NCBI RefSeq assembly: GCF_042678405.1
Contig: NZ_JBHTLI010000002.1
Location: 124,001-188,000, forward strand
DNA: 64,000 bases
Direction: 5' to 3'
DNA from: Salegentibacter_A chungangensis
Lineage (GTDB): Bacteria > Bacteroidota > Bacteroidia > Flavobacteriales > Flavobacteriaceae
The notes beneath the pieces were generated by a model. The model did no database searches and was not told where the DNA came from. It saw nothing but the letters and a program-made list of their open reading frames with translations. Position numbers and translations under genes: made by a program. Below, piece after piece: positions 53,123 to 61,085 of the stretch (positions are counted from its first letter, which is position 1; each line of letters begins with the position of its first letter).

Positions 53123-54169
53123 TTACAGAAAGTACCAATATCCATTGTTACTTAATCTAACCTGTTTCCATCTGCTTAGGTTTTCCGAAAAATAATACCA
53201 CCTGTCATTCGACCTTAACACGGTTAAACCTTCTATAGTATAGTATTCTCCGTTAATGTAGTTAGGCTCTGTAGTCCCCCCATCTCCGGAGTACATACTG
53301 TTGATACCGGCAACATCACCGTTGGACAGTTTACTTCTCTGAATTTGATATAGACTCCCGTCAGCTCTGGTAATAGTAGGCTGACCGTTGCTCGAGAACG
53401 AATAAGGCCCATACATCATTATGGAATTGAAGTCCAGATTCGAAGTAAACTCATTACCATCAAGACCGTTTTCTGCGTAAGTATCGAAGTTATGCTCTCG
53501 ACCACTCTGAATATTCTCATAATGAACGGTAATATGGCTGTCACGATCTACCCTGCTCTGTTCGTGCCAGAGCCCAACTGCGTGACCAATCTCGTGAATT
53601 GTATTCCCTGTTGTACAGGCGCTGGCGAGGGTTACAGGCTGCTTACTACCAGTCATCCCAACATAAGAAGAACATCCGGATCCCGGGGTGAAATATATGT
53701 AGTTAGACTGACTTGTTCTTTGAACGAATTTTAAAGAAGTTTTGGACTCCCAGTGGGCAATGGCATCCTCAACTCGGTATTTATCGGGCAAGTTACTGTC
53801 TATGGCATAATATACTGTATTATTGGGCCACATCCCTGATGTACGCCCTACACTTCTTTGCTCAGGAGGGGTCTCCCCTTCCTCGAATACCATTTGTACC
53901 GGCTCTGAGGTCACCATATCCTTATCAAATATGATATCTCCCTGATAGACATATTTTCCTTTTACATCTTCTACAGGTATTCGTTTACCTGCATAATATA
54001 CCTCGGAAACACTCCCAAACTTTGTAGGGAATGCTGCCTCCACATTCATTTTCTCTTCTTTTGTTCCTGATTTTAACTGTTCTGTTTCTTCGGTTTGATT
54101 AATAGAGTCTTTACTACAAGACAAAACAGCTAAAGCCGGCAGTAAAAACATTAAATTTCTTTTTCTCAT
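53123..54169 (-). CDS. Astacin-family (M12A) metalloprotease lipoprotein
   Basis: The 348-residue protein has a lipoprotein signal ending LAVLSC (Cys18) followed by SKDS. A propeptide-like region to about residue 110 precedes the catalytic domain. The zinc site is HEIGHAVGLWHE (His192, Glu193, His196, His202), and the Met-turn lies in SIMMYGPYSF near 250, as in astacins. Pairs of Cys (166 and 185 region) fit domain disulfides. The last 50 residues (YYTIEGLTVLRSNDRWYYFSE) look like a small C-terminal beta module. It should act at the cell surface or periplasm. It is the last gene of the luxR-lipoprotein series on this strand. Confidence 0.9.
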   Translation of the reverse strand: MRKRNLMFLLPALAVLSCSKDSINQTEETEQLKSGTKEEKMNVEAAFPTKFGSVSEVYYAGKRIPVEDVKGKYVYQGDIIFDKDMVTSEPVQMVFEEGETPPEQRSVGRTSGMWPNNTVYYAIDSNLPDKYRVEDAIAHWESKTSLKFVQRTSQSNYIYFTPGSGCSSYVGMTGSKQPVTLASACTTGNTIHEIGHAVGLWHEQSRVDRDSHITVHYENIQSGREHNFDTYAENGLDGNEFTSNLDFNSIMMYGPYSFSSNGQPTITRADGSLYQIQRSKLSNGDVAGINSMYSGDGGTTEPNYINGEYYTIEGLTVLRSNDRWYYFSENLSRWKQVRLSNNGYWYFL

Positions 54170-54624
54170 AAGTAGGGTTAATTTCTTTTAATGAAAAATT
54201 TGTTAATTGTTTTTAATTCAATGGTTCAGATTTTTGCAAAGTATATGCCACAATAAGAGACCTTGAAACCTCACAAATCATTAATAGTCAGTTTCCTACA
54301 AACACCAGAGATTAATTCATCCCTGATATTTCCGGGGGCCGCACAGCGATTCAATTTTAACTCCTAATTAACACAGGTTGAGTTCCTTAGATTTTATTAA
54401 GTTTAAATCTCTTTTTTTAAGATCCCGACTTCTAAAAGCTAACTTATATAAATACCTGCCTTAGAAAAACATATGGTTAATTTTAACAAAAAAAAGCTGT
54501 TTGGAAAAATCCAAACAGCCTCTTTTATTCTCACCGTGGTTTAAGATACCAGGCAAAGAATAAAAACTAACCCAATAAATTAGTCACCCCCCGGTTAATT
54601 AATTCCATTGGGTTAATCTTAAAA
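54170..54624. other. 455-base intergenic region between the astacin and lipoprotein genes
   Basis: No open frame worth calling is present. It holds the upstream region of the astacin gene, including TTAACCCTA just before its ATG (minus strand) and a TTCCGGGGG block at 54330-54338 also found upstream of luxR. The terminator of the neighbouring lipoprotein gene is at its right side. The centre (about 54240-54480) is A+T-rich, with nothing else I can name. Confidence 0.6.
54488..54519 (-). terminator. Terminator of the lipoprotein gene at 54625-56241
   Basis: A 10-base-pair stem GCTGTTTGGA/TCCAAACAGC (54496-54505, 54510-54519) with loop AAAA is followed on the minus strand by a run of T (A-run 54488-54495 on plus). 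It lies about 105 bases beyond the lipoprotein stop. Confidence 0.85.
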
Positions 54625-56241
54625 TCAATTTTGACAAAATGTCCCTGAAACTTTAATGTAATATGGTAAACTATAATTCAGCGAACCAAATACGATTTCA
54701 GCTTCTGGCGAAGCGTCCGGGTCAGCATTAACCACCTGACAGTGAACTTCTCCATCTAATGTTTGAGCAACCTCAACTTTTATTTGATCAGGATCTGCCG
54801 CTTCAACTATAACCACCGGATTACCGTCAATTAAACTGATTGTAATGGCTCCATCATAACCCGAAACAGTAAATAAATCGGAATTACTGGTTATTTCAAG
54901 AAAATCCTGTCCTCCGTTCGTACCATCAAGATAAACAGTATCACATCCGGCATCCGGAGCGTCAAGAGTACAGTCTGAAGTTTCTCCACAATTTGGATCA
55001 GGATCATTAACACAGCCTTCATTTTCATTGATATCTGCAATTCCATCATCATCTGTATCTTCACAACCATCAGCATTTACATTAACACCTTCTGCTGTAT
55101 CTTCACAAAGGTCGTTGTTATCATATACTCCGTCTCCATCTGAATCTGGACAGCCCACTTCATTTACATCAGTATCTGCCGGAGTGTTAGGACACTCATC
55201 AATATCATCAGTAACACCATCATTATCGGCATCTGTATCTCCTCCGTTACCATTACCACCGTCATCTCCACAATTGATGAATACGTGTTCATATTCTACT
55301 GAAGTACCGTCATCGCCAAGTAACATATCTACCTCGTTCCAGCTTAATGAACCACTCATCATATGATCTCCGGCTGTACCGTAGCTTCCGGGCCAGTCTG
55401 CAAGAGTCAGTTCATAATATAAGTATGGCGTATCTGCTCCTTCTCCATCCTGTGGTCCCGGAACAGCTATACATAATGGATCGGCATACCAGTCTCCGGA
55501 GTCATCATCTTCGGTGTTTCCGGTTGCAGGCATCAATCCCTCATAGATCAAAGTACCTCCGTTATCAGGATCACCATACCAAACATTCAGGTTGTAGTTA
55601 GCCGTATAGTGTCTTCCGCTGTCACTGCAGTAGTTCGCAAAGAAGCAAAGCTCGTAAAGCACTTCCGGAATGATATCGAAGAACTGGTATCCATAAAGGT
55701 TTACTTCCCTGTCATCAAAACAGATCACCTCTACATCTACATACTTCTTGGTTCCCGCACGCAGGTCCCAGGTCATATCTAAAGGATCTTCAACAAATTG
55801 TGCATATTCACTGCCTTCTTTTGGTGCTGCCCAGATCACGCTTCCCGGAGAACCGTTATCGTCATCCCAGACCAAAAAGTCGGTGAGGGTCACTGCTACT
55901 GAGGTTTCTCCTGAAGGTATCGGGATCTCAAGCGCTTCATCATAAGCCGTAAAAAGCCCGTCATCATCAGACAAAATTTCAACAACCACATCTACCGGAG
56001 TATTCGATGCCCCGTAGGTAAGGGAGATCTGTGCATAGGCCGGTGCATTCTCTGAACAGGCAGGCGCATCCTGTCTTACCTGGGCCCTGTTCAGCATATC
56101 GTTTAAAACAGGTCCAAAGGTCAGCACCGCTACCTCATCAGACACAGGATTGTCTACCATCTGGGTCTCATCCTTACTACAGGAAGTCAGCAATAAGGCA
56201 AATACAGCCGTAAAGGCTAAATAATACTTCAAAGTTTTCAT
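54625..56241 (-). CDS. Paralogous surface lipoprotein A: shared N-terminal domain plus thrombospondin-3 repeats
   Basis: The 538-residue protein has a lipoprotein signal FALLLTSC (Cys21) followed by SKDE, which resembles the Lys-(Asp/Glu)2 surface-export signal described in Capnocytophaga. Residues about 35-325 are the domain shared with the genes at 56367 and 58307, with VLTFGPVLNDMLNR, GSEYAQFV, LRAGTK, EVICFDDRE and DWYADPLC blocks and conserved Cys. Residues about 334-420 are Asp-rich calcium-binding thrombospondin-3-like repeats (DADNDGVTDDIDECP). The last 115 residues form a beta-rich domain I cannot name. It has its own leader and terminator. An adhesion or matrix role is inference. 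Confidence 0.75.
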   Translation of the reverse strand: MKTLKYYLAFTAVFALLLTSCSKDETQMVDNPVSDEVAVLTFGPVLNDMLNRAQVRQDAPACSENAPAYAQISLTYGASNTPVDVVVEILSDDDGLFTAYDEALEIPIPSGETSVAVTLTDFLVWDDDNGSPGSVIWAAPKEGSEYAQFVEDPLDMTWDLRAGTKKYVDVEVICFDDREVNLYGYQFFDIIPEVLYELCFFANYCSDSGRHYTANYNLNVWYGDPDNGGTLIYEGLMPATGNTEDDDSGDWYADPLCIAVPGPQDGEGADTPYLYYELTLADWPGSYGTAGDHMMSGSLSWNEVDMLLGDDGTSVEYEHVFINCGDDGGNGNGGDTDADNDGVTDDIDECPNTPADTDVNEVGCPDSDGDGVYDNNDLCEDTAEGVNVNADGCEDTDDDGIADINENEGCVNDPDPNCGETSDCTLDAPDAGCDTVYLDGTNGGQDFLEITSNSDLFTVSGYDGAITISLIDGNPVVIVEAADPDQIKVEVAQTLDGEVHCQVVNADPDASPEAEIVFGSLNYSLPYYIKVSGTFCQN

Positions 56242-56250
56242 AATTAGTTT

Positions 56251-56277
56251 TTTAGGGTTAATATTTCGAATGGTTAA
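56251..56277 (-). promoter_or_regulatory. Conserved leader of lipoprotein A (also present before lipoprotein C)
   Basis: Directly before the ATG, the plus-strand text runs AATTAG, a T-rich stretch, TTTAGGGTTAATATTTCGAA and then TGGTTAA. Nearly the same series stands at 59684-59720 before the gene at 58307-59683. It is probably a shared 5' untranslated element. Confidence 0.55.
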
Positions 56278-56330
56278 AAATTTATTTTTGGTACGGCCAC
56301 TTTCTCAAGAGCCGTCAAATTTTAAAAGAA

Positions 56331-56359
56331 GAGCTATTCGGGATTTGCCCGAATAGCTC
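56331..56359 (-). terminator. Terminator of lipoprotein B gene
   Basis: A 12-base-pair stem GAGCTATTCGGG/CCCGAATAGCTC (56331-56342, 56348-56359) with a 5-base loop lies 8 bases after the minus-strand stop at 56367 and is followed by a T-rich run on that strand. Confidence 0.85.
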
Positions 56360-56366
56360 CCTTTAA

Positions 56367-58241
56367 TTAATCATCATCACTACCGCACACCTCTGCATGT
56401 ACAATTAAGTAGAAGTCACCGCTTTCGGTTCTGTCAAAATTGTATTCTTTTCCAGAAGCAGGGTCATCATCGGTATTACCGTATTGTCCCGGCGCCGATT
56501 TTGTTGGCTCATATTCACTGTAATAAATGTGAGATTCATCTATCGAAACGCCATTTGCAAGATCAATAACCACCTTAACATTATCATCAGTAACAGTTAC
56601 GGTAACAGTTCCCGCAAGGAATCCATTAGTTATATCTTCCTGTCCGGCTCCGGCATAGAAGTCTTCAGTGAAAGTTCCGTTAGAACCGTCGAAGTAATCT
56701 GCCCAACCCCAGCGGTTATTATTGAAACCAAGGTCATTGATAAAGGATATACTTCCGAATCTAAATGCCGTTTCGCATCCTTGTAATGGCGGAGCATCCT
56801 GATCACAGGCATCACCAATTCCATCATTATCCCTGTCTTCCTGATAAGGATTAGAAATATTAGGACAGTTATCACAAACATCTCCTACTCCATCATCATC
56901 TCCGTCAGACTGGTTTTCATTAGAATCCATAGGGCAATTATCACAGGCGTCTCCGTGGCTATCTCCATCGCTATTGGTTTGATCATTAGCATCTTCAGGA
57001 CAGTTATCACAAACATCTCCGTAAGCATCATCATCCTGATTGGCCTGATCCTGGTTATCTACCATAGGGCAGTTATCACAGGCATCACCAAGCTCATCAC
57101 CATCACTATTAGTCTGATCTTCATTGTCTACTTCAGGACAGTTATCACAGGCATCACCCCAACGATCACCGTCACTGTTCTCCTGATTAGGATTATATAT
57201 CGTAGGACAGTTATCCGTAGGATCATCCTGACCATCACAATCAGGATCAAGTACCGGATCACACTCTTCTACATCACAGTTGAAGAAGATATGCCAGTAA
57301 TCTATGTTACTATCCCCATCGAAAAACTCCTGAACCTGATTCCAGCTAAGATCTGCTGTAATAGGATCTGCAGGATCTGCAGTTCCGTAGTTTCCTGGCC
57401 AGTCCTGTAAAGTAGCTGTTACTCTTATATAAGGTTCATCTGCTCCCTCGCCAAAATGAGGCGCAGGAATAGCCAAACATAATGGGTCTGCATACCAGTC
57501 ACCGGAATCATCATCTTCAGTGTTTCCTGTAGTTGGCATCTCTCCTGCATGTATTGGAATAGTATTTCCATCGCCTATATAGGTGATATCCAATGAATAA
57601 TTTGCAACATAGTCTCTGCCTGACTCCACACAATAGTTGGCAAACACACAGAATTCGTAGAGTTTCACAGGAATCACATCAAAGAACTGGTAGCCATACT
57701 CATTGACCTCACGATCATCGAAACATAGCACCTCCACATCTACATAGTTCTTACTTCCTGCTCTAAGGTCGAAAGTCATTGCCAAAGGTGATTCTACAAA
57801 TTGCGCATATTCACTACCGCTTTTTGGTGCCAGCCAGATGACCTCTCCGGGTGCACCGTCAACTTCATTCCACACCTTAAAATCATTTAAGGTAACAGAA
57901 ACCGAGGTTTCTCCGGCCGGAATAGGAATCTCCAGTTCATCGGCATATTCTGTAAATAAGCCGTTTTCGTCAGAAAGGATTCCAACCACCACATCTACAG
58001 CTGTATTATCAGCTCCGTATACCAGAGAAATTTCAGCAAATGCCGGTGCATCTTCAGTACAATCAGGCACATCCTGCCTCATTGCATTTCGGTTCAACAT
58101 ATCATTCAAAACAGGTCCAAAAGTAAGCGTAGCTTTCTCTGTAGCCTGTGTTCCGGGATCTGTTGTTTCATCTTTACTACAAGAAGTAAGCAGCAGAGAG
58201 AATATGGCTATAAAAGCCAGGTAATATTTAATTGATTTCAT
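56367..58241 (-). CDS. Paralogous surface lipoprotein B: shared N-terminal domain plus long thrombospondin-3 array
   Basis: The 624-residue protein has signal FSLLLTSC (Cys21) then SKDE. Residues about 37-325 are the shared domain (ATLTFGPVLNDMLNR, GSEYAQFV, LRAGSK, EVLCFDDRE, YADPLC). Residues 333-482 hold about seven thrombospondin-3 repeats of the form DNCPxxxNxDQxNSDGDxxGDAC, each with Cys and calcium-binding Asp pattern. The remaining 140 residues are a beta-rich domain containing NRWGWADYFDGS, unlike the tails of the two paralogues. It lies 65 bases behind the gene at 58307-59683 without the conserved leader, so it may depend on read-through from it. Confidence 0.75.
   Translation of the reverse strand: MKSIKYYLAFIAIFSLLLTSCSKDETTDPGTQATEKATLTFGPVLNDMLNRNAMRQDVPDCTEDAPAFAEISLVYGADNTAVDVVVGILSDENGLFTEYADELEIPIPAGETSVSVTLNDFKVWNEVDGAPGEVIWLAPKSGSEYAQFVESPLAMTFDLRAGSKNYVDVEVLCFDDREVNEYGYQFFDVIPVKLYEFCVFANYCVESGRDYVANYSLDITYIGDGNTIPIHAGEMPTTGNTEDDDSGDWYADPLCLAIPAPHFGEGADEPYIRVTATLQDWPGNYGTADPADPITADLSWNQVQEFFDGDSNIDYWHIFFNCDVEECDPVLDPDCDGQDDPTDNCPTIYNPNQENSDGDRWGDACDNCPEVDNEDQTNSDGDELGDACDNCPMVDNQDQANQDDDAYGDVCDNCPEDANDQTNSDGDSHGDACDNCPMDSNENQSDGDDDGVGDVCDNCPNISNPYQEDRDNDGIGDACDQDAPPLQGCETAFRFGSISFINDLGFNNNRWGWADYFDGSNGTFTEDFYAGAGQEDITNGFLAGTVTVTVTDDNVKVVIDLANGVSIDESHIYYSEYEPTKSAPGQYGNTDDDPASGKEYNFDRTESGDFYLIVHAEVCGSDDD
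56796..57245 (-). repeat. Tandem DNA repeats encoding thrombospondin-3 units
   Basis: Units of about 60 to 75 bases recur within lipoprotein B; the recurrent core on the plus strand is CAGTTATCACAGGCATC with small changes. Spacing follows the protein repeat of about 20-25 residues. Units differ from each other by several substitutions, so the array is old rather than freshly expanded. Confidence 0.8.
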
Positions 58242-58267
58242 AATGTTATTTTTATTGATAAAGTGAA

Positions 58268-58299
58268 GGACCGATTTAAGGTTTGCCTAAAATCGGCCC
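58268..58299 (-). terminator. Imperfect hairpin after lipoprotein C gene
   Basis: GGACCGATTTAAGG (58268-58281) pairs with CCTAAAATCGGCCC (58286-58299) with two imperfect positions, loop TTTG. It starts 8 bases after the stop at 58307, the same position as the terminator of the next paralogue. It lacks a clear T-run, so partial read-through is possible. Confidence 0.5.
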
Positions 58300-58306
58300 T
58301 ATGCCT

Positions 58307-59683
58307 TTAATAAGTTAAGATTGAGAATTCTCCACAAGCTACAGGTTGTCCTGCCTCGTAGTTTCCATTTACAGTCTTTCCGTGAAGAACAACTGTACGA
58401 TCGGCGAAGTTAGCATTGGCCGCTTGCTGCGCAGTCAAAGCAAATGTTCTTTGATAGGTCAGTATTCCATCTGCATCTGCAGTTGGGAAACCTCCGCCTT
58501 CCAGTTCAAGAGGCCAGAATACACCACCATAATCATCACAACTTGCATTTTGATGAATATGCTGAGGATGCATCTTATTCGCTTCTAGATTCGCTGCAAG
58601 AACGGTAGTTTTCAGTTCGGTACCTTTCAGCATCAGGTACGCAAAACCTACTGCATAAGTATCATCCAGAGATTTAATACAAGCTTTGTAGTGTTTGGCT
58701 TCTACTGTAGGATCATTAAATGGCGGAGGCCCATCATCACCACATCCAAACTGGAAGTGATAGTAATCCAGATTATCTCCGTTATAGAAGGTTTTAATCT
58801 CATCGTCCGTAATCACACCGCTTAAGATCACTCTGTCAGGACCATCGTATTGACCTTCAGCATCCAGCAGGAAGATCTCTACATAATATTCATCCTGTCC
58901 TTCACGATCTGGTAAAGCAAAGCATAAAGGATCGGCATAGTATTCTCCGTTTTCCATCTGCAACTCACTTACAAGGTCCTCATAGATCTGGTCTCCTACT
59001 TCACCATCAGCGTACTCCCATACACTTACGCTGTAAGATGCAGGATAGTGTCTTCCGCTTGGCGGACAATAATTTCCGAACATACAGAATTCAATAAGCG
59101 GAACAGGAGTTATGGTAAAGAACTGATATCCATACAGGTTTGCATCCCTATTATCAAAACATATTACCTCTACATCTGTATAGGTCTTTGTTCCTGCACG
59201 CAGTTCCCATGTTTTATCCAATGGTTCATCTACAAACTGGGCATATTCGCTCCCTTCTTTAGGTGCCACCCAGATCACATTACCAGGTGAACCATTATCA
59301 TCATCCCACACCACAAAATCTGTAAGGGACACTGAAACTGTGGTTTCTCCCGAAGCAACTGGTATTTCTAAAGCCTCATCATAGGCTGTAAAGAGACCGT
59401 TTTCATCAGATAGTATGTCCACAACTATATCTACCGGCGTATTTGAGTCTCCATAAACAAAGGAGATTTGCGCGTGAGCAGGAGCAGCTTCAGAACAGTC
59501 CGGTACAGACTGCTGTCTTAGAGCATTACGATTAAGCACGTCATTTAGAACAGGGCCTAAAGTTAGTACCGCAACCTGATCGGATACAGGTTCCTCCGCA
59601 ATAGAGGTCTCATCCTTACTACAGGAAGTAAATAGCATAGTAGCTATTACTAACGCAGAAAGGGACTTTTTAAGTTTTTTCAT
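58307..59683 (-). CDS. Paralogous surface lipoprotein C: shared N-terminal domain plus CHRD/SOD-like tail
   Basis: The 458-residue protein has signal ATMLFTSC (Cys21) then SKDE. Residues about 37-315 match the domain in lipoproteins A and B (VLTLGPVLNDVLNR, GSEYAQFV, LRAGTK, EVICFDNRD, YYADPLC, FGCGDD). In place of thrombospondin repeats, residues about 327-458 form a different domain with HPQHIHQNASC (372-382) and TVVLHGKTVNG followed by VACGEF. The His pattern recalls CHRD and Cu/Zn superoxide dismutase-like domains, but I cannot assign catalysis. It is the first of the three paralogues downstream of luxR and has the conserved leader. Confidence 0.72.
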   Translation of the reverse strand: MKKLKKSLSALVIATMLFTSCSKDETSIAEEPVSDQVAVLTLGPVLNDVLNRNALRQQSVPDCSEAAPAHAQISFVYGDSNTPVDIVVDILSDENGLFTAYDEALEIPVASGETTVSVSLTDFVVWDDDNGSPGNVIWVAPKEGSEYAQFVDEPLDKTWELRAGTKTYTDVEVICFDNRDANLYGYQFFTITPVPLIEFCMFGNYCPPSGRHYPASYSVSVWEYADGEVGDQIYEDLVSELQMENGEYYADPLCFALPDREGQDEYYVEIFLLDAEGQYDGPDRVILSGVITDDEIKTFYNGDNLDYYHFQFGCGDDGPPPFNDPTVEAKHYKACIKSLDDTYAVGFAYLMLKGTELKTTVLAANLEANKMHPQHIHQNASCDDYGGVFWPLELEGGGFPTADADGILTYQRTFALTAQQAANANFADRTVVLHGKTVNGNYEAGQPVACGEFSILTY

Positions 59684-59720
59684 AATTAGAAAATTTAGGT
59701 TAATACTTAGAATGGTTAAT
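59684..59720 (-). promoter_or_regulatory. Conserved leader of lipoprotein C
   Basis: The plus-strand order AATTAG, TTTAGGTTAATACTTAGAA, TGGTTAA directly behind the start codon matches the region at 56242-56277 before lipoprotein A. The similarity extends to the first signal-peptide codons of both genes. Confidence 0.55.
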
Positions 59721-59790
59721 AAAAATTATAAATAGCTCCCGTCCTTTAGTTCAAAGGCAGAGATATCATGCTCAACAATAGGTATTGAAA

Positions 59791-59802
59791 GATTTGGGGG
59801 AA
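59791..59802 (-). promoter_or_regulatory. C-rich motif upstream of lipoprotein C, copy also upstream of luxR
   Basis: The minus strand reads TTCCCCCAAATC, 108-119 bases before the lipoprotein C start. The identical 12 bases occur at 61054-61065, 117-128 bases before the luxR start. A related TTTCCCCCCATAA lies at 59877-59889. A protein-binding site is possible. Confidence 0.4.
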
Positions 59803-59917
59803 CATCAGTAAATAAGAAGGAAGTGGGGTGACTCTCTTATTTCCTTATAAAAATAGAAAGTTTATCAGCTATTACGTTATGGGGGGAAACCCGTATATAA
59901 TGAGTTTAACTTATTTC

Positions 59918-60937
59918 TCAGGACGGGTTTAGGTCAATAAGATTGTGATTGATTGCATAAATGATACTCTCCAGAATAGTATCTGAATTGGTCCTTTTTA
60001 TGATATTAGACCGGTGCTTTTCGATTGTTTTTGGAGATATAAATAGGGTGGATGAGATCTCCTTGGTCTTATAGCCTTTGCAAAGGAGCTCAATGATCTC
60101 TTTTTCACGTTTGGTAAAACTAAAATCACAGAGTTTGCTGTTCTCCCTGAAGCATCTTTCCACACTTTCAGAATTAGAACCAATATTTGGAGTGACCAGG
60201 GTTTCCTCTCCTGAAAAGTCGATGATCATAATAAACTGATCGCCCTGATTCTTGTTCAGTTTTGAGAAACTGATCTTAGCATTCCGTTCCTTATCATTTT
60301 TAAGCAGTAATGATGTACGGGTACTGGCCTTCATATGTTTTCCCCGGGCAAAATTCCGCAAACTGGCTTTCACCTTGATCTTATTTTCACAATTCACAAA
60401 ATCCGTAAGCTTTAGTCCCTCAGACTTTTTAACCCTGAAAGTTTGCTTAAAAGCATCATTTATGGCAATAACATCATCCTGTTTGAGCAACAGTACGGGC
60501 TTTGGAATTAAGTTAAAAAGACCCATAAATGAATCTTTCCAGTAATTTGAAAGCGAGAAATTGGAATAAACCTTCTTAACAAGAATTCCGCAAAGACTTT
60601 TGGCAGATATTATATTATAATAAAACTCATCTACTACATTCTTAAAAGACTTTTCCAGTTCAGGTTTTTGATCCTCATCAGCATACATAATCAGCCAGCA
60701 TCTGTTGAGAAAGTGTGTAGATTTAAAATTGCTTAGATTCTTAAGGTTCCTTGGGGTCCTCATAGAAGTCTGGTCCAGCAATATAATATCGGGTAGTAAA
60801 TTCAATGCCACATTATATCCGGTATGGATGGAATTGGCAATATTGATTTCAAAATGAAGGCTTAACCCCTCTTTCAATGTCTTGATTAGCTCAGGCTTGG
60901 TGCTAATCACCAGCAATTGTTTTTTCTCTGCAATCAT
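59918..60937 (-). CDS. LuxR-type regulator with degenerate receiver and PAS-like domain
   Basis: The 339-residue protein has three parts. Residues about 7-125 resemble a response-regulator receiver (LPDIILLDQ with Asp55), but the usual acidic pair after the first strand is replaced by ISTKPE, so phosphorylation is doubtful. Residues about 136-245 look like a PAS domain (LIPKPVLLLKQDDVIAINDAFKQTF). Residues 273-338 are a LuxR helix-turn-helix (FTKREKEIIELLCKGYKTKEI, ISPKTIEKHRSNI). It precedes the three lipoprotein genes on the same strand and is the natural candidate for their regulator. Confidence 0.85.
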   Translation of the reverse strand: MIAEKKQLLVISTKPELIKTLKEGLSLHFEINIANSIHTGYNVALNLLPDIILLDQTSMRTPRNLKNLSNFKSTHFLNRCWLIMYADEDQKPELEKSFKNVVDEFYYNIISAKSLCGILVKKVYSNFSLSNYWKDSFMGLFNLIPKPVLLLKQDDVIAINDAFKQTFRVKKSEGLKLTDFVNCENKIKVKASLRNFARGKHMKASTRTSLLLKNDKERNAKISFSKLNKNQGDQFIMIIDFSGEETLVTPNIGSNSESVERCFRENSKLCDFSFTKREKEIIELLCKGYKTKEISSTLFISPKTIEKHRSNIIKRTNSDTILESIIYAINHNLIDLNPS

Positions 60938-61008
60938 TCCGCACGTTTTTTATCCTCTCAGGATCAATAATTAATAAACCTCACAATACAAAGGGGCGCA
61001 ATTACCAG

Positions 61009-61024
61009 TTACAGATCTGTAACC
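61009..61024. promoter_or_regulatory. Perfect 16-base palindrome upstream of luxR
   Basis: GTTACAGATCTGTAAC reads the same on both strands and extends with one mismatch to 22 bases (CCA left, CGG right). It lies 72-87 bases upstream of the luxR start codon, within its likely 5' leader or promoter, and could bind a dimeric regulator such as LuxR itself. Confidence 0.5.
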
Positions 61025-61053
61025 GGGATTCCGGGGGGAATAAAATCGAAATG

Positions 61054-61065
61054 ATTTGGGGGAAT
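61054..61065 (-). promoter_or_regulatory. C-rich motif upstream of luxR
   Basis: The minus strand reads TTCCCCCAAATC, followed after one inserted base by the same TTTC as in the copy at 59791-59802. It lies 13 bases downstream of the -7 box at 61078-61085, so it could fall at the transcript start. Confidence 0.4.
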
Positions 61066-61077
61066 TAATGTTATACC

Positions 61078-61085
61078 AAATATAA
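61078..61085 (-). promoter_or_regulatory. -7 box candidate for luxR
   Basis: TATATTTG on the minus strand fits TAnnTTTG. It is 141 bases upstream of the luxR start, which would give a long leader containing both the C-rich motif and the palindrome. No -33 TTG is visible. Confidence 0.4.

Noticed and set aside
56796..57245. Regular DNA repeats that could be mistaken for a CRISPR array
   Set aside because: The repeats stay in frame, differ by substitutions and encode thrombospondin-3 units; there are no unique spacers and no cas genes.
56955..57410. 151-codon open frame opposite the thrombospondin-3 array
   Set aside because: It is the antisense of Asp- and Cys-rich repeats, giving an artificial Ile/Thr-rich sequence; no start context or family resemblance.
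59887..59930. Inverted repeat AAACCCG/CGGGTTT at the luxR stop as a terminator
   Set aside because: The arms are 7 bases with a 30-base loop and are followed by a C-run on the minus strand, not a T-run.
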